From assembly GCA_026417375.1 (NCBI GenBank), contig JAOADJ010000036.1, positions 124,001-188,000 of the forward strand: DNA of 64,000 bases, read 5' to 3'. Positions 51,644-59,552 of this stretch are shown here, in pieces. A program made the position numbers and the translations under genes. The notes beneath the pieces were generated by a model. It worked only from the letters and a program-made list of their open reading frames with translations. It did not search any database and had not been told where the DNA came from. Origin of the DNA: Melioribacteraceae bacterium (GTDB lineage: Bacteria; Bacteroidota; Ignavibacteria; Ignavibacteriales; Melioribacteraceae). Every line of letters starts with the position of its first letter. Position 1 is the stretch's first letter.

Positions 51644-53560
51644 TTACACAATATATCTTCCACGTTTTGTATAATGAGTATGTAATAATTTATGCGATGT
51701 ATGTCCACAAGGTCCATCAGTTAAAAATTCTTCATAAAGACGAATAACATTAGGATTATCATGAGATTTTCTCATTTCAAGGGATTCATCTTCGGCATAA
51801 ATTGCCTGAGCACGTTTTTTTCTTATTTCGGGTGTAGTTGGAATTGGTTGACCACCACCGCCTAAACAACCGCCGGGGCAAGCCATAAACTCTATAAAAT
51901 GACATTCACTAAATTTTCCACCTGCTTTAATATCATCCATAATCTTTTTAGCATTGGCAGTACCGTGTGCAATTGCAACTTTAAGAGTAACACCTTTTAA
52001 CCAATCCCAATTTGGAATTAAATGCTTTAATATATCAGGCACTGGTCCAAATTTATCACCAAGTGGAATTTCAACATATCTGATTCCTTCAAATCCTCTT
52101 ACAGGAGTAACATTTGCATTTTCAAAAGCATCTTCAGTTTTATTACCTGTTATAAACTCATAAACGCTTCTGATAGCAGCTTCCATTACACCACCAGTTG
52201 CACCAAAAATTAATCCTGCACCGGATGCTTCACCAAATGGTGAATCAAAATCACTCTTTGGCATTTCTGGTAAATTAATTCCAGCTTCTTTAATCATTCT
52301 TGCTAATTCTCGTGTTGTCAATCCATAATCAACATCTTTATAACCACTGCTATTCATTTCTGGTCGGTTACATTCATATTTTTTTGCAGAGCAAGGCATA
52401 ACTGCAACCGAAACAATATTAGCAGGATCTATTCCTACTTTTTGTGCATAAAATGTTTTTATCAATGCACCAAACATTTGTTGAGGTGATTTTGCTGATG
52501 ATAAATTATCAATATATTCCGGGTAATAATGTTCTAAAAATTTTACCCATCCTGGTGAACATGAAGTAAATTGTGGTAATGCAACTTCTTCTTTTTTAAC
52601 CAATGCTTTATATAATCTCAATAATAATTCTGTGCCTTCTTCAAATATTGTTAAATCTGCTGTTGTATTTGTATCAAATACTTTATCAAATCCAATTCTT
52701 CTTAAAGCTGTATTTAATTCTTTGGTTAAAGAATGACCAGCTTCCATTCCAAATTCCTCGCAAATTGCTGCTCTTGGAGATGGAGCTGTTTGAATTACAA
52801 CATGTTTATTAGGATCATCAATAGCTGCCCAAATTTCATCTGAAGGATCATTTGCTCGTAATGCTGCTGTTGGACAACGATTAATACATTGACCACAATT
52901 AATACAAATTACATCTAAAAGTGGTTTATCTAAAAATGTACTTATCATTGTTTCATGACCACGATTGACAGCTTCTAAAACACCAACTTCTTGTAAATCA
53001 ATACAAGTTCTTACACAGCGTTTACATAAAACACATTTACTCATATCTCTTATAACTGAATATGAAGAATTATCAACTTCATATCTTGGCTCGGTAACGT
53101 GTCCGAATGTATATGTATCCACACCATATTCTTTTGCAAGATTTTGAAGTTCACATTTTCCATTTCTAAAACATGAATAACATTCTCCGTAATGTTCACT
53201 TAAAAGCAAATCTATAATATGTCTTCTTGCTTTACGAACCATTGGTGATGAAGTTTTAATTTTTATTGGATTTGTAATTGGGAAAGCACAAGAAGCCTGA
53301 AGAGTTCTCATTCCTTCAACTTCTACAACACAAATACGGCAAACACCAGCAACACATAAATCTTCGTGATGACAAAGAGTTGGAACAGAAATACCATTCA
53401 TTTTGCAAGCTTCTAGTATTGTTGTACCAAAAGGAACAGATACTTTCTTTTCATTTATTTCGATTGTAACAGTTCCACCAATTGTTGTTATATCTTTTGG
53501 TTTTTCAATAACGTGAGCTTGTTGACTGACAGGTGACCTTAAATTTGATTTACTTTCCAT
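51644..53560 (-). CDS. hydA: [FeFe]-hydrogenase catalytic subunit, set 1 (HydA, TSCSP variant)
   Basis: NADH/ferredoxin-linked [FeFe]-hydrogenase. Domains in order: [2Fe-2S] (Cys63, 74, 77, 91), His-Cys [4Fe-4S] (HYGECYSCFRNGKC, about 123-136), 2x[4Fe-4S] (CVLCKRCVRTC; CINCGQCINRC), H-cluster domain (motifs at 332-338, 388-395 and 557-565), and small-subunit domain. L1 reads TSCSPGW: the second Cys, a ligand to the [4Fe-4S] of the H-cluster in TSCCP enzymes, is Ser335. L2 is MPCSAKKYE and L3 ACPGGCLGGGGQP. The ATG at 53560 is chosen because GGAGG lies 5 nt upstream; an earlier in-frame start would overlap hydB. It overlaps hydB1 by 11 bp. Confidence 0.92.
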   Translation of the reverse strand: MESKSNLRSPVSQQAHVIEKPKDITTIGGTVTIEINEKKVSVPFGTTILEACKMNGISVPTLCHHEDLCVAGVCRICVVEVEGMRTLQASCAFPITNPIKIKTSSPMVRKARRHIIDLLLSEHYGECYSCFRNGKCELQNLAKEYGVDTYTFGHVTEPRYEVDNSSYSVIRDMSKCVLCKRCVRTCIDLQEVGVLEAVNRGHETMISTFLDKPLLDVICINCGQCINRCPTAALRANDPSDEIWAAIDDPNKHVVIQTAPSPRAAICEEFGMEAGHSLTKELNTALRRIGFDKVFDTNTTADLTIFEEGTELLLRLYKALVKKEEVALPQFTSCSPGWVKFLEHYYPEYIDNLSSAKSPQQMFGALIKTFYAQKVGIDPANIVSVAVMPCSAKKYECNRPEMNSSGYKDVDYGLTTRELARMIKEAGINLPEMPKSDFDSPFGEASGAGLIFGATGGVMEAAIRSVYEFITGNKTEDAFENANVTPVRGFEGIRYVEIPLGDKFGPVPDILKHLIPNWDWLKGVTLKVAIAHGTANAKKIMDDIKAGGKFSECHFIEFMACPGGCLGGGGQPIPTTPEIRKKRAQAIYAEDESLEMRKSHDNPNVIRLYEEFLTDGPCGHTSHKLLHTHYTKRGRYIV

Positions 53561-54746
53561 TTTTACCTCCGTTATTGAAAATTTCATCTTTAAAGTTTTC
53601 TATAATTGAAAGAAATGCATTCGGGCTCGATTGACCTAATCCACATTTAGAAGCAACTTGCATTGTTTTACCTAATTCCTTTAAATGATTTAGGTAATTA
53701 AATGTGAAATTGCTATTTTCAATCATTTCAACACCTTCAAGTAATTTAACATTTCCAATTCTACAGGGAGTGCATTGCCCGCATGATTCTTCAACAAAAA
53801 ATTCCATAAAGTTTTTTAGAACATGCAACATATTTCTTGATTCATTAAAAATTATTATAGAACCACCAGTCGGTGCATCTTCATAACCAAGTTTTCTATC
53901 AAATTGATTTTTAGGAATGCAAATTCCGGAAGCACCACCAACCTGAACTGCTTTTGTATTTTTTGCTCCAACAATCTCAAGTAATTCATTAATAGATGTA
54001 CCCCATGGTAATTCATAAACACCCGGTTTTTCACAATCACCTGAAACAGAAAATAGTTTAGCCCCGGTTGATTTATCAGTTCCGAATTTTGCAAACCAAG
54101 AACCACCTTTTGTAATAATGTGAGAAACAGCTGCAAATGTTTCAACATTATTTACAGTTGTTGGTTTTCCTAAATAACCTGTATTAACCGGATATGGTGG
54201 ACGGTTGCGTGCTTCACCGCGTTGTCCTTCTAATGATTCAATTAATGCAGTTTCTTCACCACATACATATGCACCACTTCCTAATCTTATAGAAATATCA
54301 AAATCAAATCCATCTTTTCCACAAATATTTTTCCCTAACAAATTATCTTTTCTCATTGATTCAAGATAATCTTCTAAAGATTTTAACATATATTCATATT
54401 CACCACGCAGATAAACAATTCCTTTTTTTGCACCAATTGTATATCCAGCTACAACCATTCCATCAAAAATTAATTCAGGATATTCTAAAAGTAACACACG
54501 ATCTTTAAAAGTTCCCGGTTCACCTTCATCTGCATTACAAACAACATATTTTTCATCAGAAATTGCAGCTGAAACTAATGTCCACTTTGTTGCAGTAGGA
54601 AATCCGGCTCCTCCTCTTCCTTTAAGTTTTGATTCACGAATTTCAAACAGAACATCTTCACGAGAAATAGTTACAACTTTTTTAATTGCTTCACCTCTGT
54701 TATATGGTGAAAATATTACACTTCCTTCACGTTTTTTATTTTCCAT
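53550..54746 (-). CDS. hydB: NADH-binding hydrogenase subunit, set 1 (HydB/NuoF-like, short form)
   Basis: Flavin (FMN) and NAD(H)-binding subunit that passes electrons to HydA. FMN/NAD motifs: LKGRGGAGFPTATKW (about 41-55) and CNADEGEPGTFKDR (70-83). The [4Fe-4S] ligands are SCGQCTPCRIG (Cys322, 325, 328) and KCGLGQ (Cys368). The 398-aa length equals complex I NuoF: both the N-terminal thioredoxin-like [2Fe-2S] domain and the C-terminal 2x[4Fe-4S] domain of bifurcating HydB are absent. The start at 54746 has GAGGT overlapping the hydC1 stop. The structure suggests a simpler electron route than set 2. Confidence 0.92.
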   Translation of the reverse strand: MENKKREGSVIFSPYNRGEAIKKVVTISREDVLFEIRESKLKGRGGAGFPTATKWTLVSAAISDEKYVVCNADEGEPGTFKDRVLLLEYPELIFDGMVVAGYTIGAKKGIVYLRGEYEYMLKSLEDYLESMRKDNLLGKNICGKDGFDFDISIRLGSGAYVCGEETALIESLEGQRGEARNRPPYPVNTGYLGKPTTVNNVETFAAVSHIITKGGSWFAKFGTDKSTGAKLFSVSGDCEKPGVYELPWGTSINELLEIVGAKNTKAVQVGGASGICIPKNQFDRKLGYEDAPTGGSIIIFNESRNMLHVLKNFMEFFVEESCGQCTPCRIGNVKLLEGVEMIENSNFTFNYLNHLKELGKTMQVASKCGLGQSSPNAFLSIIENFKDEIFNNGGKNGK

Positions 54747-54753
54747 AATTACC

Positions 54754-55227
54754 TCACTTAATCTCATTCAAAATTTGGATAGCTTTTTCGGGAGTAACTT
54801 TTGAGTAAACTCTTTCATTTACTAAAAGTGCCGGACCTTGGTCACACATTCCTAAACAGTTAACATATTCAAGAGTAATTTTATTGTCTTTTGTAGTTTC
54901 GCCAAATTTAATTCCCAATTCTCTTTCAATTGCTTTTGCAATGTTTTCTTTGCCTGCTAAATCGCAAGTTATTGTTTGACATAAACGAATTATATTTCTT
55001 CCTTTGGGTTTAGTGTTTAGAAATGAATAAAATGTTATTACACTATAAACTTCAACCGGGTGAATGTCTAATAATCTTGCTACTTCCTGTTGAGCAAAAT
55101 CGGGAATGAATTTATGTTTTCTTTGAATATCTTGAAGAATTGGTAAAAGTGAAGATCTTGATTTTCCATATTTGTTTACCAATTGTTCAATTTCGTCTGT
55201 CATATTATTTTTTTCAAATACTAACAT
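54754..55227 (-). CDS. hydC: [2Fe-2S] hydrogenase subunit, set 1 (HydC/NuoE-like)
   Basis: Thioredoxin-like [2Fe-2S] protein of the NuoE family, partner of HydB. A helical N-terminus (SLLPILQDIQRKHKFIPDFA) leads to the cluster ligands: LCQTITCDLA (two Cys) and NCLGMCDQGP (two Cys). 157 aa. The ATG at 55227 is preferred because AGGAG lies 8 nt upstream and TAATG overlaps the preceding REC gene, although an ATG at 55203 also fits. It is followed by hydB1 after 7 bp. The order hydC-hydB-hydA is the same as in set 2. Confidence 0.92.
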   Translation of the reverse strand: MLVFEKNNMTDEIEQLVNKYGKSRSSLLPILQDIQRKHKFIPDFAQQEVARLLDIHPVEVYSVITFYSFLNTKPKGRNIIRLCQTITCDLAGKENIAKAIERELGIKFGETTKDNKITLEYVNCLGMCDQGPALLVNERVYSKVTPEKAIQILNEIK

Positions 55228-55610
55228 TAGATACTCTCCTTCACTTTGTTAAGTAAAGCATCAACTTTATTAATTAATTGTTCGGGAGAAATTGGTTTTT
55301 CGACAAAATCATCAACCGGAACCATTTCGCTTTTGTTAAAATCCATTCCAACAGCTTTAGAAATTGAAGTGTACATTAGTATCGGGGTTGTAATTTTTTC
55401 TCTTCTAAATTTTTGAGCAAGGTAAAAACCATCGTCCGGTTCATCCATCATTACATCAAGAATAATTAAATCAGGATTATTTTCTGTAACTATTTTGTAA
55501 CCATCATTTGGATTTGATGCGGTGATAATACTATGTCCTTTAGACTTGAGAACAATTGAACTTGCATCAATAATATCTGGATCATCATCGATAATAGCAA
55601 TTAGTGCCAT
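55227..55610 (-). CDS. REC-only response regulator between the hydrogenase sets (second)
   Basis: A single receiver domain of 127 aa, with no output domain. Acidic pocket IIDDDPDIID (residues 7-13), phospho-acceptor Asp52 in LIILDVMMDEPD, and a conserved Lys in DFVEKPISPEQL. Between them lies a stretch typical of stand-alone CheY-like proteins. The start has GGAGAA 4 nt upstream. It shares the TAATG overlap with hydC1, so its level is tied to the set 1 hydrogenase. It could act as a phosphorelay shuttle or control hydrogenase or another protein by binding; no DNA-binding domain is present. Confidence 0.88.
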   Translation of the reverse strand: MALIAIIDDDPDIIDASSIVLKSKGHSIITASNPNDGYKIVTENNPDLIILDVMMDEPDDGFYLAQKFRREKITTPILMYTSISKAVGMDFNKSEMVPVDDFVEKPISPEQLINKVDALLNKVKESI

Positions 55611-55625
55611 ATCTTTCTCCTTTAT

Positions 55626-57113
55626 TTAGTTTTGATTTATTGGTAAGTGAATTGTAAAAGTTGTTCCATATCCAAAAACTGAATCAACTTCAATTTTTCC
55701 ATAATATGATTCAACAATTTTTTTCACTATTGATAATCCTAATCCAGTTCCGCTTATGTTTCTTGTTTTTTCATTTTTAGCACGGTAAAATTCATTAAAT
55801 AATTTTTCTTTTTCTTCTGGTTTCATACCGATGCCTGTATCGCGAACTTTTATTATTAAAAAATTATTTTCCTGATGCGAAGTAATGTAAATTGAACCAT
55901 CATCTTTGTTATATTTTATTGCGTTGCTTAGAAGATTTGTAAAAACTCTTGTTATTTCATTTATGTCAGCTTTTATTGATGGTAAATTTTCTTGAATATT
56001 TTTATCAATTGTAATATTCTTTTTCTTTATCTCTAATTCTAAAAATTGAATTGTTGAGTTAATTACATCTGAAATGTTAACATTTTCAATTTCTCTTTGT
56101 TTGGTTTTTAATTCCATTCGTGAAATATCTAAAAGGTCATTCACTAAATCTGTTAAGCTTTTTAATCTTACACTTGATCTTTGAAGATATTCTTTCTTTT
56201 GTTCATCAGAAATATTTAGAGATTCATCCAGAATAATATTAATAAAACCCTGAACTGCTGCAATTGGGGTTTTTAATTCGTGAGCTACCATTGAAACAAA
56301 TTGAGATTTAATTAGCTCAATCTTTTTAAATTGTGTAATGTTACTAAGAATAATAACAATTCCTGCAAGACTACCATCAGGATTTGCAATTGGTGTAACT
56401 GCTGCTTCAATTACTAATTCGTTATTTGGTAGGATTTCAATTTGCTTAGTATATGTTTTGATAAGAAATTTTTCAGAAGAAATTATTTTATCATAGAGTT
56501 CAATTATTTCATTTGGAAGTTTTTGAATTACTTTATCACCAATTTTAAAATCTAAAATATTTAAATAACGTAATGCTGCATAGTTAAAATAGGTAAGTTG
56601 TCCGTCAAGATTTATTACAAGAACACCATCATTAATTGTTTTAAGAATGGTATTTAATCTTGATTTTTCATTTGCTATTTCTAAGAGTCTTTCTTCCCGT
56701 TCTTTTTTAAGACGTTCTGCTTCGAGAACTAGATTTCTTTGTTTAATTCCTTGTTCAATGTTATAGATTAATTCTTCAGGAGAGAATGGTTTTGGAATAT
56801 AACCAAAAGCACCTTTACGTGTTGCTTCAATTGCAGTTTCATAACTTGCATAAGCAGTTGCAATAAAACAGATTGTATTTGGAAACTTTGATTTGATATT
56901 GGATAAAACTTCTATTCCATCAACATCTGGCATTTTTAAATCAATGACAGCAATATCAAATTCATTTGATGTTCCAATTTCAATTCCAGTTGTACCACAA
57001 TCTGCAGAAACAACAGAGTAACCTTCTTCTTCTAAAAGAAGTTGGGTTGCTGCTCTTAGACTTTTTTCATCATCTACAATTAAAATATTTTTTTTCTGTA
57101 AATCTACAGACAT
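55626..57113 (-). CDS. REC-PAS-histidine kinase
   Basis: Hybrid signalling protein with the receiver first: REC (about residues 8-120; Asp58, Lys108 of GYIPKPFSPEEL), a short coiled linker (127-150), PAS (about 150-262; ILKTINDGVLVINLDGQLTY), HisKA with SQFVSMVAHELKTPIAAVQG (His278), and HATPase (LSNAIKYNKDDG, DTGIGMKPEEKEKLF, GTGLGLSIVKKIVESYYGK). It is cytoplasmic, with no membrane helix. The N-terminal REC probably receives phosphate from another kinase and controls this one; the PAS domain might bind a small ligand. Its place directly upstream of REC and hydC1 suggests one phosphorelay. 495 aa. Confidence 0.9.
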   Translation of the reverse strand: MSVDLQKKNILIVDDEKSLRAATQLLLEEEGYSVVSADCGTTGIEIGTSNEFDIAVIDLKMPDVDGIEVLSNIKSKFPNTICFIATAYASYETAIEATRKGAFGYIPKPFSPEELIYNIEQGIKQRNLVLEAERLKKEREERLLEIANEKSRLNTILKTINDGVLVINLDGQLTYFNYAALRYLNILDFKIGDKVIQKLPNEIIELYDKIISSEKFLIKTYTKQIEILPNNELVIEAAVTPIANPDGSLAGIVIILSNITQFKKIELIKSQFVSMVAHELKTPIAAVQGFINIILDESLNISDEQKKEYLQRSSVRLKSLTDLVNDLLDISRMELKTKQREIENVNISDVINSTIQFLELEIKKKNITIDKNIQENLPSIKADINEITRVFTNLLSNAIKYNKDDGSIYITSHQENNFLIIKVRDTGIGMKPEEKEKLFNEFYRAKNEKTRNISGTGLGLSIVKKIVESYYGKIEVDSVFGYGTTFTIHLPINQN

Positions 57114-57140
57114 TTATATAATTAACACTTAGTGTCAATC

Positions 57141-57542
57141 TTATGAATTAAAGCTTTCTATTTTAGCAATTAATTCATCAACAACAACGGGTTTGTTCAA
57201 TACTCCATCACATTTAAGCCATTCTTTTTCTTCATCTGTTGCTGCACTAAATTTGTATCCGGTTTCATAAGTAGCAGATGTTAAAATAAATACTGGAATT
57301 TTTTTTCCATGTTCAGTTTTTTTAATCTTATATGAAAGAATAAAACCAGCATCCATTTGCTCCATAATCAAATCGAGAATAGCAGCATCTGGTAATTCTT
57401 TTTGAAACAGTTTAAATCCATCTTCAGAATTTTCTGCTGTAATTACCTGAAATCCTTTTGATTCTAATAAAAGTTTGTTTTGTTCAAGTAGATCAATATC
57501 GTCATCAACTAATAATATTTTTTTAATTTCTTTTGGATCCAT
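57141..57542 (-). CDS. REC-only response regulator downstream of the hydrogenase-like sensor kinase
   Basis: A single receiver domain, 133 aa. Acidic pocket LLVDDDIDLLE (residues 10-20), Asp57 phospho-acceptor (AAILDLIMEQMDAG), Lys in DGVLNKPVVVDEL. The insert YETGYKFSAATDEEKEWLKC between beta-4 and beta-5 is longer than in CheY. It starts 10 bp after the stop of the sensor kinase gene, so it is the best candidate for that kinase's direct partner. A Cys in the insert region is notable but may be chance. No output domain. Confidence 0.87.
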   Translation of the reverse strand: MDPKEIKKILLVDDDIDLLEQNKLLLESKGFQVITAENSEDGFKLFQKELPDAAILDLIMEQMDAGFILSYKIKKTEHGKKIPVFILTSATYETGYKFSAATDEEKEWLKCDGVLNKPVVVDELIAKIESFNS

Positions 57543-57552
57543 TTTTATGTCC

Positions 57553-59544
57553 TTAATTCATTATTACATTTTTATTTTGATTAATTGGTAATTTAATTGT
57601 AAATGTTGTACCTAAATTTAAAGTACTTTTAACTTTAATATCACCTTTATGCATTTTAATAATTCCATAAGATATTGCTAATCCAAGTCCAGTTCCTTTT
57701 CCGATTTTTTTAGTTGTAAAAAAAGGTGTGAATATTTTTGAAATATTCTCATTGGAAATTCCACACCCTGTATCAGAAATTTCAATAATGAATTCGTTCG
57801 AGTTATTTTTAATTGTAATAGACACTTCTTTCTTGTTTGAATTTTCTAATGATTCAACAGCATTATTAATCACATTAATAAACACTTGTTTTATCTGATC
57901 TTCATCTCCTTCAATTATTGTATTTTCAATTTCATTTTTAATAATTAGTTCAACATCATAATAATCTGGATTTATTTTAATCGTATCGGCAACGCTTTTA
58001 ATTGTTTCATACAAATTAAATTTTGATAACCTTAATTTATTTTGACGAGCAAAATTTAATAAGTTTGAAACAATAGATTTACATCTATTTGCTTCATCAA
58101 CAATTGTTTGAATTTCTAAATTTTGTTCAGCACTACAATTTGCTTTTTCAAGTTTTCTTTTCAATAAAGAAGCATAAAGTATAATTGAACCAAGTGGATT
58201 GTTAATTTCGTGAGCAACTCCGGCGGCTAATTGACCAATTGAAGCAAGTTTTTCTGCACTATGAAGTTGTTCATGTGCATCTTGTATTTCTTGATTTGCT
58301 TTTTCAAGTTTATCAATTAAATATGGTAAACACATGTCATCTTCAGCTAAACCTTTAGCAATTGCAATCGCATAATCCCGGCAAGTATTGTAACCACATG
58401 AACCACAATTTAATTCATCACTTTTAGAATATTTATTTGTTCTTGCTAAAATTGTTTTAATCTCATCTTCGGTTGGAGTTGGTTTTCTTTGTGGTTTATA
58501 AGTGAATTTTCTATTCAGGTCTAAAAAACGAGAATTAAAAATATTACTTTGCCATTCTCTTTTATCAAATGAATTTATGTTTTCATTGATAAATGTAATC
58601 ACTTTTTCTCTTTTGGAATAATAATTCAAATCGGAATCAATTGCTGGTCCATTGATACAACCTTCGCAGAATAAAATATCAACAAATTTTGATTTAATAT
58701 TGCCTGCATAAATTTCTTCAAGAATTTCTTTTACTTTGTTTTTACCCTCTACAACAATTATATCTTTTTCAAGAACATCTTCTGAAATATTTGCAGTTTT
58801 TAATAACCCTCCAACTAATGGAAAAGATTTACCTATAAATGCATGTGGCGGATCAAAGTTTGAATCATCTAAATTTTCAAGGTTAATATTTTTTGCTTCA
58901 AATAATTCTTTTATTTCATTGAAAGTTAAAACTGCATCAACAGCATCATTTACTTCTTCGTCAACATATTCACTCTTTTTTGCAACACATGGTCCAATAA
59001 AAACAACCTTTGAATCATTTCCATAATTACTTTTAAGATATCTTCCCATTGCAATCATAGGAGAAACTATAGTTGCAAGTTGATTAACAAGTGGTTCATA
59101 ATACTTTTCAATTAAATTATAAATTGCGGGACATGGAGAACTTATAATAGTTTGTTTATCAGAATTTTGATATAAATCTTTGTAATAATTACTTATCAAA
59201 TCTGCACCAAAAGCAGCTTCTGTTACTAATTTGAATCCTAACAATTTTAGTCCAGAAACAACTTTTGAGTAGTTGTTTGGGAAAGAAGCTGGAAATGATG
59301 GAGCTATCATTGCAATTGCTTTATTAGAATTTAATATTTCATTCAAAACAATTGAAACATCACTTTTAACAGATTTTGCATTTTGTGAACATACTTTTAC
59401 ACAATGACCACAATTTATACATCTTTCATTTATTACAACTGCTTGCCCTTCAACAACTTTAATTGCAATAGCAGGACATTCTCTTACACAAGAGTAACAT
59501 CTTTTACATTTTTGTCCTATCGTTGTAACTATTGCAAGTGACAT
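57553..59544 (-). CDS. hydrogenase-like iron-sulfur sensor fused to histidine kinase (HydS-like)
   Basis: 663 aa. Order: 2x[4Fe-4S] ferredoxin (Cys13-16-19-23 and 42-45-48-52); a [FeFe]-hydrogenase-like large-subunit domain (about 70-320); a [4Fe-4S] ARF-type motif (Cys380, 383, 388, 405: CGSCGYNTC); a coiled linker; HisKA with SIGQLAAGVAHEINNPLGSI (His445); HATPase (GTGLGLAISYGIIKMH). The H-domain motifs deviate: SSPCPA (135-140, Cys138 kept, proton-relay Cys replaced by Pro137), GPCVAKKSE (Cys186), and CEGCINGP (Cys293, 296, spacing one shorter than in catalytic enzymes). I infer a redox or H2 sensor rather than an enzyme. It lies between the two hydrogenase sets, with a REC partner downstream. 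Confidence 0.9.
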   Translation of the reverse strand: MSLAIVTTIGQKCKRCYSCVRECPAIAIKVVEGQAVVINERCINCGHCVKVCSQNAKSVKSDVSIVLNEILNSNKAIAMIAPSFPASFPNNYSKVVSGLKLLGFKLVTEAAFGADLISNYYKDLYQNSDKQTIISSPCPAIYNLIEKYYEPLVNQLATIVSPMIAMGRYLKSNYGNDSKVVFIGPCVAKKSEYVDEEVNDAVDAVLTFNEIKELFEAKNINLENLDDSNFDPPHAFIGKSFPLVGGLLKTANISEDVLEKDIIVVEGKNKVKEILEEIYAGNIKSKFVDILFCEGCINGPAIDSDLNYYSKREKVITFINENINSFDKREWQSNIFNSRFLDLNRKFTYKPQRKPTPTEDEIKTILARTNKYSKSDELNCGSCGYNTCRDYAIAIAKGLAEDDMCLPYLIDKLEKANQEIQDAHEQLHSAEKLASIGQLAAGVAHEINNPLGSIILYASLLKRKLEKANCSAEQNLEIQTIVDEANRCKSIVSNLLNFARQNKLRLSKFNLYETIKSVADTIKINPDYYDVELIIKNEIENTIIEGDEDQIKQVFINVINNAVESLENSNKKEVSITIKNNSNEFIIEISDTGCGISNENISKIFTPFFTTKKIGKGTGLGLAISYGIIKMHKGDIKVKSTLNLGTTFTIKLPINQNKNVIMN

Positions 59545-59552
59545 AATTTTAA

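Noticed and set aside
53561-53587. Longer N-terminus for HydA1 starting inside hydB1
   Set aside because: GGAGG lies just before the ATG at 53560, and the extra residues are hydB1 sequence read in another frame.
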